Assembly: GCF_046297895.1 (NCBI RefSeq)
Contig: NZ_JBKBHC010000007.1
Location: 1-64,000 of the forward strand
Length of the DNA: 64,000 nt
DNA from: Ferrovibrio sp046297895
GTDB lineage: Bacteria > Pseudomonadota > Alphaproteobacteria > Ferrovibrionales > Ferrovibrionaceae
Reading direction: 5' to 3'
Made by a program: the position numbers and the translations under genes. Positions 51,914 to 60,666 of the stretch are shown piece by piece. The notes below the pieces were generated by a model that worked only from the letters and a program-made list of their open reading frames with translations, was not told where the DNA came from and searched no databases. Every line of letters starts with the position of its first letter. Position 1 is the first letter of the stretch.

Positions 51914-52420
51914 ATGACGAACTCGCACCGTCTGACTGAACAGGACACCGTTCTGCTGCGCGATCTGCGCCGCAACAGCGCCCACCGGCGCACCGTCCAT
52001 CATGCGGCAGGGGGCGCCACCATCGGCGCCCGCGTGTCGGACGCGGTGGCGGCCGTGGTCGGCTCCTGGCGCTTCATACTGCTGCAGACCGGCCTGCTGG
52101 CCGCATGGCTGGTTGGCAACGCCATCGTCGGCCGCGATGCCTGGGACCCCTATCCCTTCATCCTGCTCAACCTTCTGCTGTCATTCCAGGCGGCCTACAC
52201 GGCGCCCATCATCATGATGAGCCAGAACCGGCAGGCTGATATCGATCGCCAGCGCGCCGAAAGCGACTACAGCATCAACATCAAGGCCGAACTGGAGATC
52301 GAGCTTCTGCACCAGAAGATCGATCTTCTGCGCGAACAGGAAATCCTCGCCCTGACCAAGGCCGTGAATGCCCTGGTTGAGAAGGTCGATGGCCATCAGG
52401 GCGAGAACAGGACTGCGTAA
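51914..52420 (+). CDS. DUF1003 membrane protein
   Basis: 168 residues. The DUF1003 core is GARVSDAVAAVVGSWRFILL, a first helix, NAIVGRDAWDPYPFILLNLL, and a second helix followed by APIIMMSQNRQADIDRQRAE. A C-terminal coiled coil holds IELLHQKIDLLREQEILALT. It is a small inner-membrane protein of unknown function, often found beside ion channels. It ends 4 bases before the NMP phosphorylase gene, so the two are coupled. Confidence 0.9.
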   Translation: MTNSHRLTEQDTVLLRDLRRNSAHRRTVHHAAGGATIGARVSDAVAAVVGSWRFILLQTGLLAAWLVGNAIVGRDAWDPYPFILLNLLLSFQAAYTAPIIMMSQNRQADIDRQRAESDYSINIKAELEIELLHQKIDLLREQEILALTKAVNALVEKVDGHQGENRTA

Positions 52421-52424
52421 CGGA

Positions 52425-53921
52425 ATGCTGAAACTCAAACGCGTCGCCATCGATACCCATCGCGAGAGCATCGCCTATCTGAGCCGTGCCTGCACGCTGT
52501 ACCGGGCCGAGGAATTCCAGGCGCTGGGCCGCATCGAGGTGAAGGCGGGCAGCCTGTGCATTCCGGCCACCCTGAACATCGTGGACGATCCGGGCCTGCT
52601 GGCGCCCGGCGAGCTCGGACTTTCCGAGGAGGCCTTCCGCCTGTTCGGCCGGGCCGAGGGCACGGATGTTAGCATCGAGCATCCGCGGCCGGTGGAAAGC
52701 CTGGAGGCAGTGCGCGCCAAGATCCAGGGCCGCGTGCTGAGCGAGGCGGAATATCACGCGGTGATCCGCGATGTGGCGGCCCAGCGCTATTCCAAGATGG
52801 ATATCGCCGCCTTCCTGGTGGGCTGCGCCAGCTTCATGACGCCCGACGAGGTGCTGAGCCTGACGCGCGCCATGGCCAATGTGGGCCACCGCCTGGAATG
52901 GGACCACAAGATGGTGGTCGACAAGCATTGCATCGGCGGCATTCCGGGCAACCGCACCTCGATGATCGTGGTGCCCATCGTGATGGCCCATGGCCTGACC
53001 ATTCCGAAAACCTCGTCGCGCGCCATCACCTCGCCGGCCGGCACCGCCGACACGATGGAGGTGCTGGCCCGCGTCGATATCGGTACCGACGAGATGCGCG
53101 CCATCGTCGAGAAGATCGGCGGTTGCCTGGTCTGGGGCGGGCGTGTGAACCTTTCGCCGGCCGACGACGTGCTGATCACCGTGGAGCGCCCGCTGCGCAT
53201 CGACACGCGCGAGCAGATGGTGGCCTCGATCCTGTCCAAGAAGCTGACCGCCGGCGCGCGCTTCCTGGTGCTCGACATTCCGGTCGGCCCCACGGCGAAG
53301 GTGCGCAGCCAGGAGGAGGCCGTGCGGCTGCGCAAGCTGTTCCAGTATGTCGCCGGCGCGCTGGACCTGCCGATCGAGATCGTGATCACCGACGGCCGCG
53401 AGCCGATCGGCAACGGCATCGGGCCGATGCTGGAGGCGCGCGACGTGATGGCAGTTCTGCGCAACGACAGGGGCGCGCCACAGGATCTGCGCGAGCGGGC
53501 CATCCTGCTGGCCGGTGTGCTGATCGAGGCCGATGCCGGCATCGCCGGCGGCCAGGGCCTGCGCCGCGCCCGCGAATTGCTGGATTCCGGCGCGGCGCTG
53601 AAAGCCATGGAGCGCATCATCGAAACCCAGGGCCCGAGCGGCCTGAGCATAACGCCAAGCCCGACCGGCTATGAGGTGCTGGCGCCCAGGGACGGCGTGG
53701 TGATCAGCATCGACTGCCTGCGCATCGCGCGCATCGCGCGCATGGCCGGTGCGCCGGCCTTCAAGGGGGCCGGCGTCGACCTGCTGAAGAAAACCGGCGC
53801 CACCGTGCGCAGGGGCGAGCCGCTGTATCGCATCCATGCCGCTCTGCCGGCCGATCTGGGCTTCGCCGCCGATCTGGCCGCGCAGGACAGCGGCTTTGTC
53901 GTCAACGGCAGACCGGCCTGA
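52425..53921 (+). CDS. Thymidine/AMP phosphorylase family protein (archaeal type)
   Basis: 498 residues: an N-terminal extension (~1-85, as in archaeal AMP phosphorylase) precedes the pyrimidine-phosphorylase fold with DVAAQRYSKMDIAAFLVGCA, KHCIGGIPGNRTSMIVVPIV (phosphate-binding loop), KTSSRAITSPAGTADTMEVL, GGRVNLSPADDVLITVERPL and AGVLIEADAGIAGGQG. The C-terminal domain ends VRRGEPLYRIHA. The archaeal enzyme phosphorolyses NMPs to base and ribose 1,5-bisphosphate. The N-terminal extension and length favour NMP over thymidine as substrate, but this is inference. ATG 52425 lies 4 bases after DUF1003; the beta-CASP nuclease follows after 30 bases. Confidence 0.9.
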   Translation: MLKLKRVAIDTHRESIAYLSRACTLYRAEEFQALGRIEVKAGSLCIPATLNIVDDPGLLAPGELGLSEEAFRLFGRAEGTDVSIEHPRPVESLEAVRAKIQGRVLSEAEYHAVIRDVAAQRYSKMDIAAFLVGCASFMTPDEVLSLTRAMANVGHRLEWDHKMVVDKHCIGGIPGNRTSMIVVPIVMAHGLTIPKTSSRAITSPAGTADTMEVLARVDIGTDEMRAIVEKIGGCLVWGGRVNLSPADDVLITVERPLRIDTREQMVASILSKKLTAGARFLVLDIPVGPTAKVRSQEEAVRLRKLFQYVAGALDLPIEIVITDGREPIGNGIGPMLEARDVMAVLRNDRGAPQDLRERAILLAGVLIEADAGIAGGQGLRRARELLDSGAALKAMERIIETQGPSGLSITPSPTGYEVLAPRDGVVISIDCLRIARIARMAGAPAFKGAGVDLLKKTGATVRRGEPLYRIHAALPADLGFAADLAAQDSGFVVNGRPA

Positions 53922-53951
53922 CCGGGCCCGCGTAACAGAGAGAGTGCCGTC

Positions 53952-55574
53952 ATGTCCGCAATACTGAGTTTTCATGGCGCCGCCGGCGTCGTCACCGGAT
54001 CCTGCTACCGCCTGCAGGTAGGCAACCGTAGCATCCTGGTCGATTGCGGCATGTTCCAGGGCGACAAGACGCTGAAGGAGTTGAATTACGGCAATTGGCC
54101 CTTCGATCCACGCCAGATCGATGCCGTGCTGCTGACCCATGCCCATATCGACCATAGCGGCCTGATCCCGAAACTGGTGAAGGCGGGGTTTGCCGGCCCG
54201 ATCATGACCACCGAGGGCAGCGCCGACCTGCTGCGCTTCATGCTGCCCGATTCCGGCGGCATCCAGGAAATGGAGGTCGAGCGGCTGAACCGCCGCAACC
54301 AGCGGCGCGGCCGCGGCATTGTGCAGCCGATCTATACCGAACAGGATGCCGTCGACAGCCTGAAGCAGATCGCCAAGCGCGATTTCGAGACCTGGTTCGA
54401 GGTGATCCCCGGCATCGAGGCCCGACTGTGGAATGCCGGCCACATCCTGGGCGCGGCCTCGGTCGAACTGAAGGTCGCCAGCGGCGAGCGCGAGCCCCTG
54501 CGGCTGCTGTTCTCCGGCGATGTCGGGCCTGAGCACAAGGCGCTGCAGCATGCGGCCGAAGGCCCGCGCGACCTGGACGTGGTGGTGATGGAAGCCACCT
54601 ATGGCGGCCGGCCGCGGCCGAAACTCGATGCCCTGGGCCGCCGCAAGGCGCTGGCGGCGGAGGTGAACGAGGCGCTCGCCCTGGGCGGCAACCTGGTGAT
54701 ACCGGCCTTCGCCGTGGAGCGCACCCAGGAACTGCTGGCCGACCTGACCAAGCTGATGCATGACGGCGATGTGAAGCGCGTGCCGGTTTTTGTCGATTCG
54801 CCGCTGGCGCTCAGCATCACCGACGTGTTCGCCAAATACCTGCACCGCGAGAATGGCGTGCATGCGCCGACCGCGCAGCCCTTCGAGGGCGGCAACCTGC
54901 GCTTCACCAAAAGCGTGCAGGAAAGCATGCAGATCGAACAGGTGACCGGCGGCGCCATCATCATCGCCGCCAGCGGCATGTGCGAGGCCGGCCGCATCCG
55001 CCATCACCTGAAGAACAATCTCTGGCGACCCAATGCCACGGTGCTGCTGATCGGCTATATGGCGCCGGGCACGCTGGGTTATCTGCTGGAGCAGGGCGAG
55101 AAGGCGGTGCGCATCCAGGGCGACGAGCTGGAGGTGCGGGCACGCATCCGCAAGCTGGAGATTTATTCCGGCCATGCCGATCATGACGAGCTGCTGGATT
55201 GGCTGAAAGACCGTCTGCCGATCCGCCGCGGCCTGATGCTGACCCATGGCGAGCCCGATGCGGTCGGCGCTTTGCGTGCCGCCATCGCGTTGTGGGACAA
55301 GAGCGCGCTGCCGCACGGCATCCTGCCGCAGGTTTACGCGCCGCGGCTGGACGAGTTTTATGCCCTGAACCACCCGCATCCCAAGCTGCTGAAGACGCCA
55401 CAGGTGCAGAAGCGGCTGGATCGTTATGCCGAAGCCGAGGCGCTGTCGGGGCACGACTGGCATAACGACTATGCGCGCCTGATGCTGCAGGTGCAGGCCG
55501 AGTTGCGCGGCGCGAAATCGGATGCCGAGCGCCGCCGCCTGCTGAAGAAGATGCAGCGCGTGCTGGGGCGGTGA
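53952..55574 (+). CDS. Metallo-beta-lactamase/beta-CASP RNA nuclease
   Basis: 540 residues of the CPSF73-like/RNase-J-related bacterial group. The metal motifs are LTHAHIDHSG, NAGHILGAAS, FSGDVG, MEATYGG, and, after the beta-CASP insert, AASGMCEAGRIRHHL and IYSGHADHDELLDWL (RMMBL). The beta-CASP part has IPAFAVERTQELL and VFVDSPLALSITDVF. It should degrade or process RNA in the cytosol. It follows the NMP phosphorylase gene after 30 bases. A role supplying NMPs to that enzyme is plausible but unproven. Confidence 0.92.
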   Translation: MSAILSFHGAAGVVTGSCYRLQVGNRSILVDCGMFQGDKTLKELNYGNWPFDPRQIDAVLLTHAHIDHSGLIPKLVKAGFAGPIMTTEGSADLLRFMLPDSGGIQEMEVERLNRRNQRRGRGIVQPIYTEQDAVDSLKQIAKRDFETWFEVIPGIEARLWNAGHILGAASVELKVASGEREPLRLLFSGDVGPEHKALQHAAEGPRDLDVVVMEATYGGRPRPKLDALGRRKALAAEVNEALALGGNLVIPAFAVERTQELLADLTKLMHDGDVKRVPVFVDSPLALSITDVFAKYLHRENGVHAPTAQPFEGGNLRFTKSVQESMQIEQVTGGAIIIAASGMCEAGRIRHHLKNNLWRPNATVLLIGYMAPGTLGYLLEQGEKAVRIQGDELEVRARIRKLEIYSGHADHDELLDWLKDRLPIRRGLMLTHGEPDAVGALRAAIALWDKSALPHGILPQVYAPRLDEFYALNHPHPKLLKTPQVQKRLDRYAEAEALSGHDWHNDYARLMLQVQAELRGAKSDAERRRLLKKMQRVLGR

Positions 55575-55580
55575 AGAGCA

Positions 55581-55631
55581 ATGAAAATTTATTTTCTTGA
55601 TAGCTCTACTACAGAAAATGCGGCCCGATAA
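55581..55631 (+). other. 16-codon frame overlapping the start of the PIN-like gene
   Basis: ATG 55581 has GAAGAG a few bases upstream and reads MKIYFLDSSTTENAAR before a stop, ending 14 bases inside the PIN-like gene in another frame. It could be a leader that couples translation, or the stub of another PIN-like gene, since KIYFLDSS resembles a first PIN strand with its Asp. Chance is also possible. Confidence 0.35.
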
Positions 55632-56340
55632 AAATATAAAAGTTCTTGTAGATACATCTGTGGTGAGAGATGCAATTACCACAGAGATCAAAAAAGAGTT
55701 CCGCGAGATTCAATGGGGACCAACCACTCACAGATATGAAGTAGAGGTTGAGCATCCAAAGGAAGCTTTTTCTGATACCGAGCATTGGCGTATTAATCAG
55801 ATCTTAGCGTTATCTGAAACAGGCCAGTTGGCCCGCACTGGCCACATAATTGCATTCACTTATTTAGGACTAGATTTTGAATATTGGCTCGGCCGCCCGG
55901 GATTAATAAATGGCACAGGTAATTTATTACGAGATGTAGATATGCAAACAGTAGATCCGGCTTTCGATCCTTCCTATTTATTTCCAATTGCCTTTAATCG
56001 AGAAAATCTAAAACAGGCAATTCCTAATTTTGTTGATCTCGTAATCCGAACTCCCGATTCTTTTTGGGATGCTCCTGAGATAAAGAATCAACTGGCTGCA
56101 GCGCCAGAGATACAACAAAAGAATTTTCAGAATCGATCTCGCCTAATTGAACTCTCGGAAGGATTATCTTTCGAGCAATATAAAGATGCCTTCCATATCT
56201 GGACTGCGGAAGTTAATGGACTCGACTACTTTCTGACTAACGACCGGAAAATTATAAATTTCTTCCATCTGACTTCAAAAGCAGAACCAAAAGCCTATCC
56301 AATTAGCCCGCATATGTTAATCAACATTATTCATCAATAA
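55618..56340 (+). CDS. PIN-like domain protein in AT-rich, probably acquired, gene
   Basis: 240 residues from ATG 55618; TTG 55597 would add 7. I recognise no named family, but the layout fits a PIN-like nuclease: the first strand NIKVLVDTSVV with Asp12, and late in the protein DAFHIWTAEVNGLDYFLTND, with Asp190 and Asp209 at the third and fourth acidic positions. The acid of the middle helix may be in GLDFEYW. Toxin and defence nucleases use this fold, but no antitoxin is adjacent. Base composition is strikingly AT-rich (many AAA, ATT, TTT codons) against GC-rich neighbours on both sides. It starts 43 bases after the beta-CASP stop and overlaps the convergent ATPase by 7 bases. Confidence 0.7.
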   Translation: MRPDKNIKVLVDTSVVRDAITTEIKKEFREIQWGPTTHRYEVEVEHPKEAFSDTEHWRINQILALSETGQLARTGHIIAFTYLGLDFEYWLGRPGLINGTGNLLRDVDMQTVDPAFDPSYLFPIAFNRENLKQAIPNFVDLVIRTPDSFWDAPEIKNQLAAAPEIQQKNFQNRSRLIELSEGLSFEQYKDAFHIWTAEVNGLDYFLTNDRKIINFFHLTSKAEPKAYPISPHMLINIIHQ

Positions 56341-58970
56341 TTTCTTGGCATTTCCTCTTCCTTCCGCGCCGCCTTGTAGATTTCCATCGCGAGTACCAGC
56401 AAAAGCGCCGGCAGGGCAAGCAGGGCGCCATGCAGCAGTGAAACGTCTTCCAGCCGCAGCATCGGCCCGATGCCGGGCAGGGAAGCAGCGGCAAATTGCA
56501 GGCCCTGCGCCGCCAGCACGCCGAGGATCAGCAGCCAGTTGCCCGACAGCGGCACGCGGAACAGCGAACGGCGTTCCGAGCGGCAGTTCAGCACATGGGC
56601 ATTCTCGAACCACACGATCAGCCACAGCGTGAGGCCCTGGGCGGCGGCGAGCGAGAGATGCTGGCCCTGCAGGGCCCAGGCATAGAAGGCGAAGCTGGCC
56701 AGGCCGATCACGGCGCCCGACAATGCCACCTGCTCGATCATGCGGCGGTCGAAGATGCGGCTGTGCCTGGGTCGCGGCCGGCGGGTCAGCAGGCCGGGCT
56801 CGGGCTTCTCGAAAGCCAGAGCCACATCCTGGATGCCGTTGGTGACGAGATTGAGCCACAGGAGCTGCACAGCCGAGAGCGGCGGCGGCAGGCCGCTGAG
56901 GCTGGCCAGCAGCATGAGCAGGATCTCGGCCGCGCCCGTGGAGATGCAGAGCAGGATCACCTTGCGCAGGTTGTCGTAGGCGGCACGGCCTTCCTCGATG
57001 CCGGCGACGATGGAGGCGAAATTGTCGTCGACCAGGATCAGGTCGGCCGCCTCGCGCGCCACGTCGGTGCCGCCGCGCCCCATGGCGACGCCGATATCGG
57101 CGCTTTTCAGTGCCGGGGCATCGTTGATGCCGTCGCCGGTGACGGCCACTACATGGCCCTGGCGGCGCAGGCTTTCGACGATGGCCAGCTTTTGCAGCGG
57201 CTCGGTGCGGGCGAAGACCAGCGCGCGCGCCACGGCCGCATCGAAGGCGGCCTGGTCGGCCGCCAGTTTTTTCAGCTCGCCGCCGGTGATCAGCTGTGCC
57301 TCGCCGGCCGCGCCCTCGGCGGCCAGATCGAGTTGGCGCGCGATGGCCAGCGCGGTGAGCGGATGATCGCCGGTGACCATGGCGACGCGGATGCCGGCCG
57401 CCTGGGCCGCGCGCACCGATTGACGCGCTTCCGGCCGCAGCGGATCGATCAGACCGGCGAAACCGAGCAGGATGAGGCCGTCCAGCGATTCAGCCTCCGG
57501 CTCGGTGACCGGACCGGCGGCCACGGCAATCACACGATAGCCATCGGCCGCCAGGGCCCGCACGGCGCGTTCGGCCGCCTCGCGGCGTTCAGGCTCCCAT
57601 GCGTCGGCGCCGCACAGGTCGAGCAGGGTTTCCGGCGCGCCTTTCACATAGGCCACCAATGCGTCGCCGTCGGCATGGAAATCGGCGGCAAAGCGCCGCG
57701 CCGGTTCGTAGGCGATGCGGCCGCGATGATCCACCGCCTCCATCGCCGCATTGTAGTCGAAGCGGAGCGCCAGCCGCAGGAAGGCAAGATCGACGGCATC
57801 GCCGATCTCTTCGCCGGTATGGTCGACCGCGCCGCCATGGGATTCCGAGCATCGCGCCGCCGTCAGCGCCAGGGTGCGCACGCGCATATCCTGGGGCAGG
57901 ACGCGGCCGTCATTCTCGGCCACATCCGGCAGCCAGACGGTTTCCACCGTGAGGCGGTTGATCGTGAGCGTGCCGGTCTTGTCGGTGGCGATCATGGTGC
58001 AGGCGCCCAGGCCCTCCACCGCCGGCAGGTGGCGCACCACGACATTCCGCTGGCTCATGCGGTGCACGCTGATCGAGAGCGCCACGGTCATCGCCACCGG
58101 CAGGCCTTCGGGTATGGCCGAGACGGCGAGCGCCACCGCCAGCAGGAAAATCTCGGCCATGCCGGCGCCGCGCAGGATTTCCAGCCCGGCGATCAGCGCG
58201 ATCAGCACCAGCGCGGCCAGCGCCACCTGCCGGGTGAAGCTCTCCATGCGCCGCACCAGCGGCGGCGCCGCGCCCGCCACCTGCAGGGCCAGCGCGAGGC
58301 GGCCGATCTCGCTATGCCGACCGGTGGCGGCCACCAGGGCGCGGGCGCGGCCGCTCTGCACCATCGCACCGGCGAATAGCATGCCGAGGCGGTCGCCCAG
58401 CGGCGCGTCGGCCGCACTGACATGCGCAGCATCCTTGGCAACCGCCAGGGATTCGCCGGTCAGCAGGCTTTCGTCGACTTCCAGAGCATCGGCCTCGATC
58501 AGGCGAAGATCGGCCGGAATCTTCACGCCGCTTTCCAGCTCGATCACGTCGCCGGGCACCAGCAATTCGGTATCGAGCGAAACCAGCGCACCGTCGCGCC
58601 AGACCGGCACATGGCCGCGCACCAGGGATTTCAGCGCCCGCGCCCGCGTCTCGGCGCGCCATTCCTGCCAGAAGCCGATGCCGCCATTGAGCAGAAGCAC
58701 GATGGCGATGAACCCGGCATCCGCCAGATGCCCGAGCAGCAGGCTGACCCCGGCGGCGACCAGCAGCAGATAGATGAAGGGCGAGCGGAACTGATGCAGG
58801 GCCACGCCCAGCATGGTGCGGGCGCGGGCCTCGGGCAGGCGGTTGGGGCCATGCTGGCGAAGCCGGGCAGCGGCGTCTGCGCCGCTCAGACCGCCCGGCG
58901 CGCTGCCCAGCCGCGCCAGCGCCGTTTCGACCGGCAGGCTGTGGATCGGCTCATGGGGCGGCGGACTCAT
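56334..58970 (-). CDS. P-type cation-transporting ATPase (P2 type)
   Basis: 878 residues. Order: N-terminal cytoplasmic segment, M1-M2, actuator with LLTGESLAV, M3-M4 with AIPEGLPVAM, the P domain with DKTGTLT (phosphorylated Asp330), KGAPETLL in the nucleotide domain, MVTGDHPLTA and VTGDGINDAPALKSADIGVA, then six C-terminal helices. The IPEGLP motif and length match bacterial SERCA-like Ca2+ or related P2 ATPases. The final residues EEEMPRNY end in the AT-rich patch: the last codons and the stop (56334-56336) lie within the PIN-like gene's end, so the native 3' end may have been altered by the insertion. Confidence 0.93.
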   Translation of the reverse strand: MSPPPHEPIHSLPVETALARLGSAPGGLSGADAAARLRQHGPNRLPEARARTMLGVALHQFRSPFIYLLLVAAGVSLLLGHLADAGFIAIVLLLNGGIGFWQEWRAETRARALKSLVRGHVPVWRDGALVSLDTELLVPGDVIELESGVKIPADLRLIEADALEVDESLLTGESLAVAKDAAHVSAADAPLGDRLGMLFAGAMVQSGRARALVAATGRHSEIGRLALALQVAGAAPPLVRRMESFTRQVALAALVLIALIAGLEILRGAGMAEIFLLAVALAVSAIPEGLPVAMTVALSISVHRMSQRNVVVRHLPAVEGLGACTMIATDKTGTLTINRLTVETVWLPDVAENDGRVLPQDMRVRTLALTAARCSESHGGAVDHTGEEIGDAVDLAFLRLALRFDYNAAMEAVDHRGRIAYEPARRFAADFHADGDALVAYVKGAPETLLDLCGADAWEPERREAAERAVRALAADGYRVIAVAAGPVTEPEAESLDGLILLGFAGLIDPLRPEARQSVRAAQAAGIRVAMVTGDHPLTALAIARQLDLAAEGAAGEAQLITGGELKKLAADQAAFDAAVARALVFARTEPLQKLAIVESLRRQGHVVAVTGDGINDAPALKSADIGVAMGRGGTDVAREAADLILVDDNFASIVAGIEEGRAAYDNLRKVILLCISTGAAEILLMLLASLSGLPPPLSAVQLLWLNLVTNGIQDVALAFEKPEPGLLTRRPRPRHSRIFDRRMIEQVALSGAVIGLASFAFYAWALQGQHLSLAAAQGLTLWLIVWFENAHVLNCRSERRSLFRVPLSGNWLLILGVLAAQGLQFAAASLPGIGPMLRLEDVSLLHGALLALPALLLVLAMEIYKAARKEEEMPRNY

Positions 58971-59045
58971 GCCGGCATCCTGCCATGGCAGGCGCCGTCT
59001 TGCACTTGATGAAGGTCAAAGCCGCACGCCAATGGCGCGTATTGG

Positions 59046-59414
59046 CTATTCCCCGTCCTTCTTCAGCATGCGGCCCAGCATGCGGCCACCGAAGATATGG
59101 ACATGCAGGTGTGGCACTTCCTGGTTGGCATTGACGCCGCAATTGCTGAGCAGGCGGTAGCCGCCTTCATCGGCGCCGACCGCACGGGCGGTATCGCCGA
59201 TGGCCCTGATGTAATCGACCTGTTCCTCGGGCGATGCCTTGGCCGAGAAATCGTCGAAATCGACATAGGCGCCCTTCGGGATCACCAGCACATGGATGGG
59301 CGACAGCGGATTGATGTCGTGAAAAGCCAGGCTGTGCTTGCTCTCATGCACCTTCTTGCACGGAATCTCGCCGCGCAGGATTTTCGCAAACACGTTGTTC
59401 GGATCGTAGGCCAT
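59046..59414 (-). CDS. HIT-family (HINT-like) nucleotide hydrolase
   Basis: 122 residues: NNVFAKILRGEIPCKKVHES, LAFHDINPLSPIHVLVIPKG, RLLSNCGVNANQEVPHLHVH, and HIFGGRMLGRML, so the His triad HLHVH is complete. HINT proteins hydrolyse AMP-lysine or related phosphoramidates. It follows hisE after 43 bases, the usual alphaproteobacterial neighbour of hisE. Confidence 0.95.
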   Translation of the reverse strand: MAYDPNNVFAKILRGEIPCKKVHESKHSLAFHDINPLSPIHVLVIPKGAYVDFDDFSAKASPEEQVDYIRAIGDTARAVGADEGGYRLLSNCGVNANQEVPHLHVHIFGGRMLGRMLKKDGE

Positions 59415-59432
59415 GGTCTCTTCCGTCCCCTC

Positions 59433-59470
59433 GAATCTTCAGGTGAGATGGGAATCTTCAGGTGAGCTGG
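59433..59470. repeat. 19-bp tandem duplication at the 3' end of hisE
   Basis: GAATCTTCAGGTGAGATGG (59433-59451) is followed at once by the same 19 bases with one change (59452-59470). The right copy contains the last hisE codons and its stop; the left copy repeats them in the gap before the HIT gene. It is a recent slippage duplication. Confidence 0.88.
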
Positions 59471-59787
59471 CGCGCCTTCTTTTCCTCGATGCCCGACTGG
59501 CCTTCGCGGCGGCGCAGTTCGGCGCGCACATCCTCGATGGTAATGCCGCATTCGGCCCACAGCACCAGCAGGTGGAACACCAGGTCGGCGCTTTCCGAGA
59601 TCATTTCCTCGCGCGTTTCCGACACCGCGGCGATGGCAAGTTCGACGGCTTCCTCGCCCATCTTCTGGGCGATCTTGGCGCGGCCCTTGGCGAACAGCTT
59701 GGCGGTATGCGAAACCGCCGGATCGCCGCCCTTGCGGCTGAGGATCACATCATAGAGACGTTCCAGCGTGTCGCGGTTCTCGCCCAT
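59458..59787 (-). CDS. hisE: Phosphoribosyl-ATP pyrophosphatase
   Basis: 109 residues: TLERLYDVILSRKGGDPAVS, TAKLFAKGRAKIAQKMGEEA, VELAIAA and SESADLVFHLLVLWAECGIT, the MazG-like four-helix fold with the EExxE...ExxD metal residues. It catalyses the second step of histidine synthesis. It starts 17 bases after hisF. Confidence 0.96.
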   Translation of the reverse strand: MGENRDTLERLYDVILSRKGGDPAVSHTAKLFAKGRAKIAQKMGEEAVELAIAAVSETREEMISESADLVFHLLVLWAECGITIEDVRAELRRREGQSGIEEKKARQLT

Positions 59788-59804
59788 CGCGTCGGTTCCC
59801 TTCC

Positions 59805-60578
59805 CTAGAGCCGTACCGGAATACCGGCAGCAGCCATGCGCTGCTTGGCTTCGGCTATGCTATGGCGGCCGAAATGGAAAATCGAGGCCGCCAGCACGGC
59901 CGAGGCATGGCCCTGCACGACGCCATCGACGAAGTGATCCAGGTTGCCCACGCCGCCCGAGGCCACCACCGGGATGCTGACGGCATCGGCCACCGCACGG
60001 GTGAGATCGAGGTCGAAGCCTTTTTCGGTGCCGTCGCGATCCATCGAGGTAAGCAGGATTTCGCCGGCGCCATAGGCAGCCATGCGCTTGGCCCATTCGA
60101 CCGCATCCAGGCCGGTGGCATTGCGGCCGCCATGGGTGAAGACCTCCCATTTGCCCGGACTTCCCGCTGGCGCCACATTGCGCGCGTCGATGGCCACCAC
60201 CACGCACTGGCTGCCGAATTTCTCGGCCGCCTCGCGCACGAAGTCCGGCCGGTTGACGGCGGCGGTGTTGATCGACGCCTTGTCGGCACCAGCCAGCAGC
60301 AGCTTGCGCACGTCTTCCACCACGCGCACACCACCGCCCACGGTGAGCGGCATGAAGCAGCGTTCGGCGGTGCGCGCCACCACGTCATACAGCGTGTCGC
60401 GCGCATCCGACGAGGCCGTGATGTCAAGGAAAGTCAGTTCGTCGGCGCCGGCGGCGTCATACACCGCCGCCTGCTCGACCGGATCGCCGGCATCGCGCAG
60501 GTTGACGAAATTGACGCCCTTGACGACGCGGCCGTCCTTCACGTCGAGGCAGGGTATGACACGGACTTTCAGGGTCAT
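59805..60578 (-). CDS. hisF: Imidazole glycerol phosphate synthase cyclase subunit
   Basis: 257 residues, TIM barrel. MTLKVRVIPCLDVKDGRVVK holds catalytic Asp11. ELTFLDITASSDARDTLYDV, VGGGVRVVEDVRKLL, CVVVAIDARNV (second catalytic Asp) and ASGGVGNLDHF are also visible. With HisH it makes IGP and AICAR. It is unusual that hisH, hisA and hisB are not next to it; an aminotransferase gene lies 88 bases upstream instead. Confidence 0.97.
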   Translation of the reverse strand: MTLKVRVIPCLDVKDGRVVKGVNFVNLRDAGDPVEQAAVYDAAGADELTFLDITASSDARDTLYDVVARTAERCFMPLTVGGGVRVVEDVRKLLLAGADKASINTAAVNRPDFVREAAEKFGSQCVVVAIDARNVAPAGSPGKWEVFTHGGRNATGLDAVEWAKRMAAYGAGEILLTSMDRDGTEKGFDLDLTRAVADAVSIPVVASGGVGNLDHFVDGVVQGHASAVLAASIFHFGRHSIAEAKQRMAAAGIPVRL

Positions 60579-60666
60579 GATCCAGGATCCAGTTTCCGGC
60601 CCCGGTCATAGCGGATCGCTGCCCCCAGCGGAAGCGGTTTTACCGGCAAAACCCGCCTTTTGGAGT

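Noticed and set aside
53952..55574. Naming the beta-CASP protein RNase J
   Set aside because: Its length and motif spacing fit the CPSF73-like bacterial group; the RNase J C-terminal domain is not apparent.
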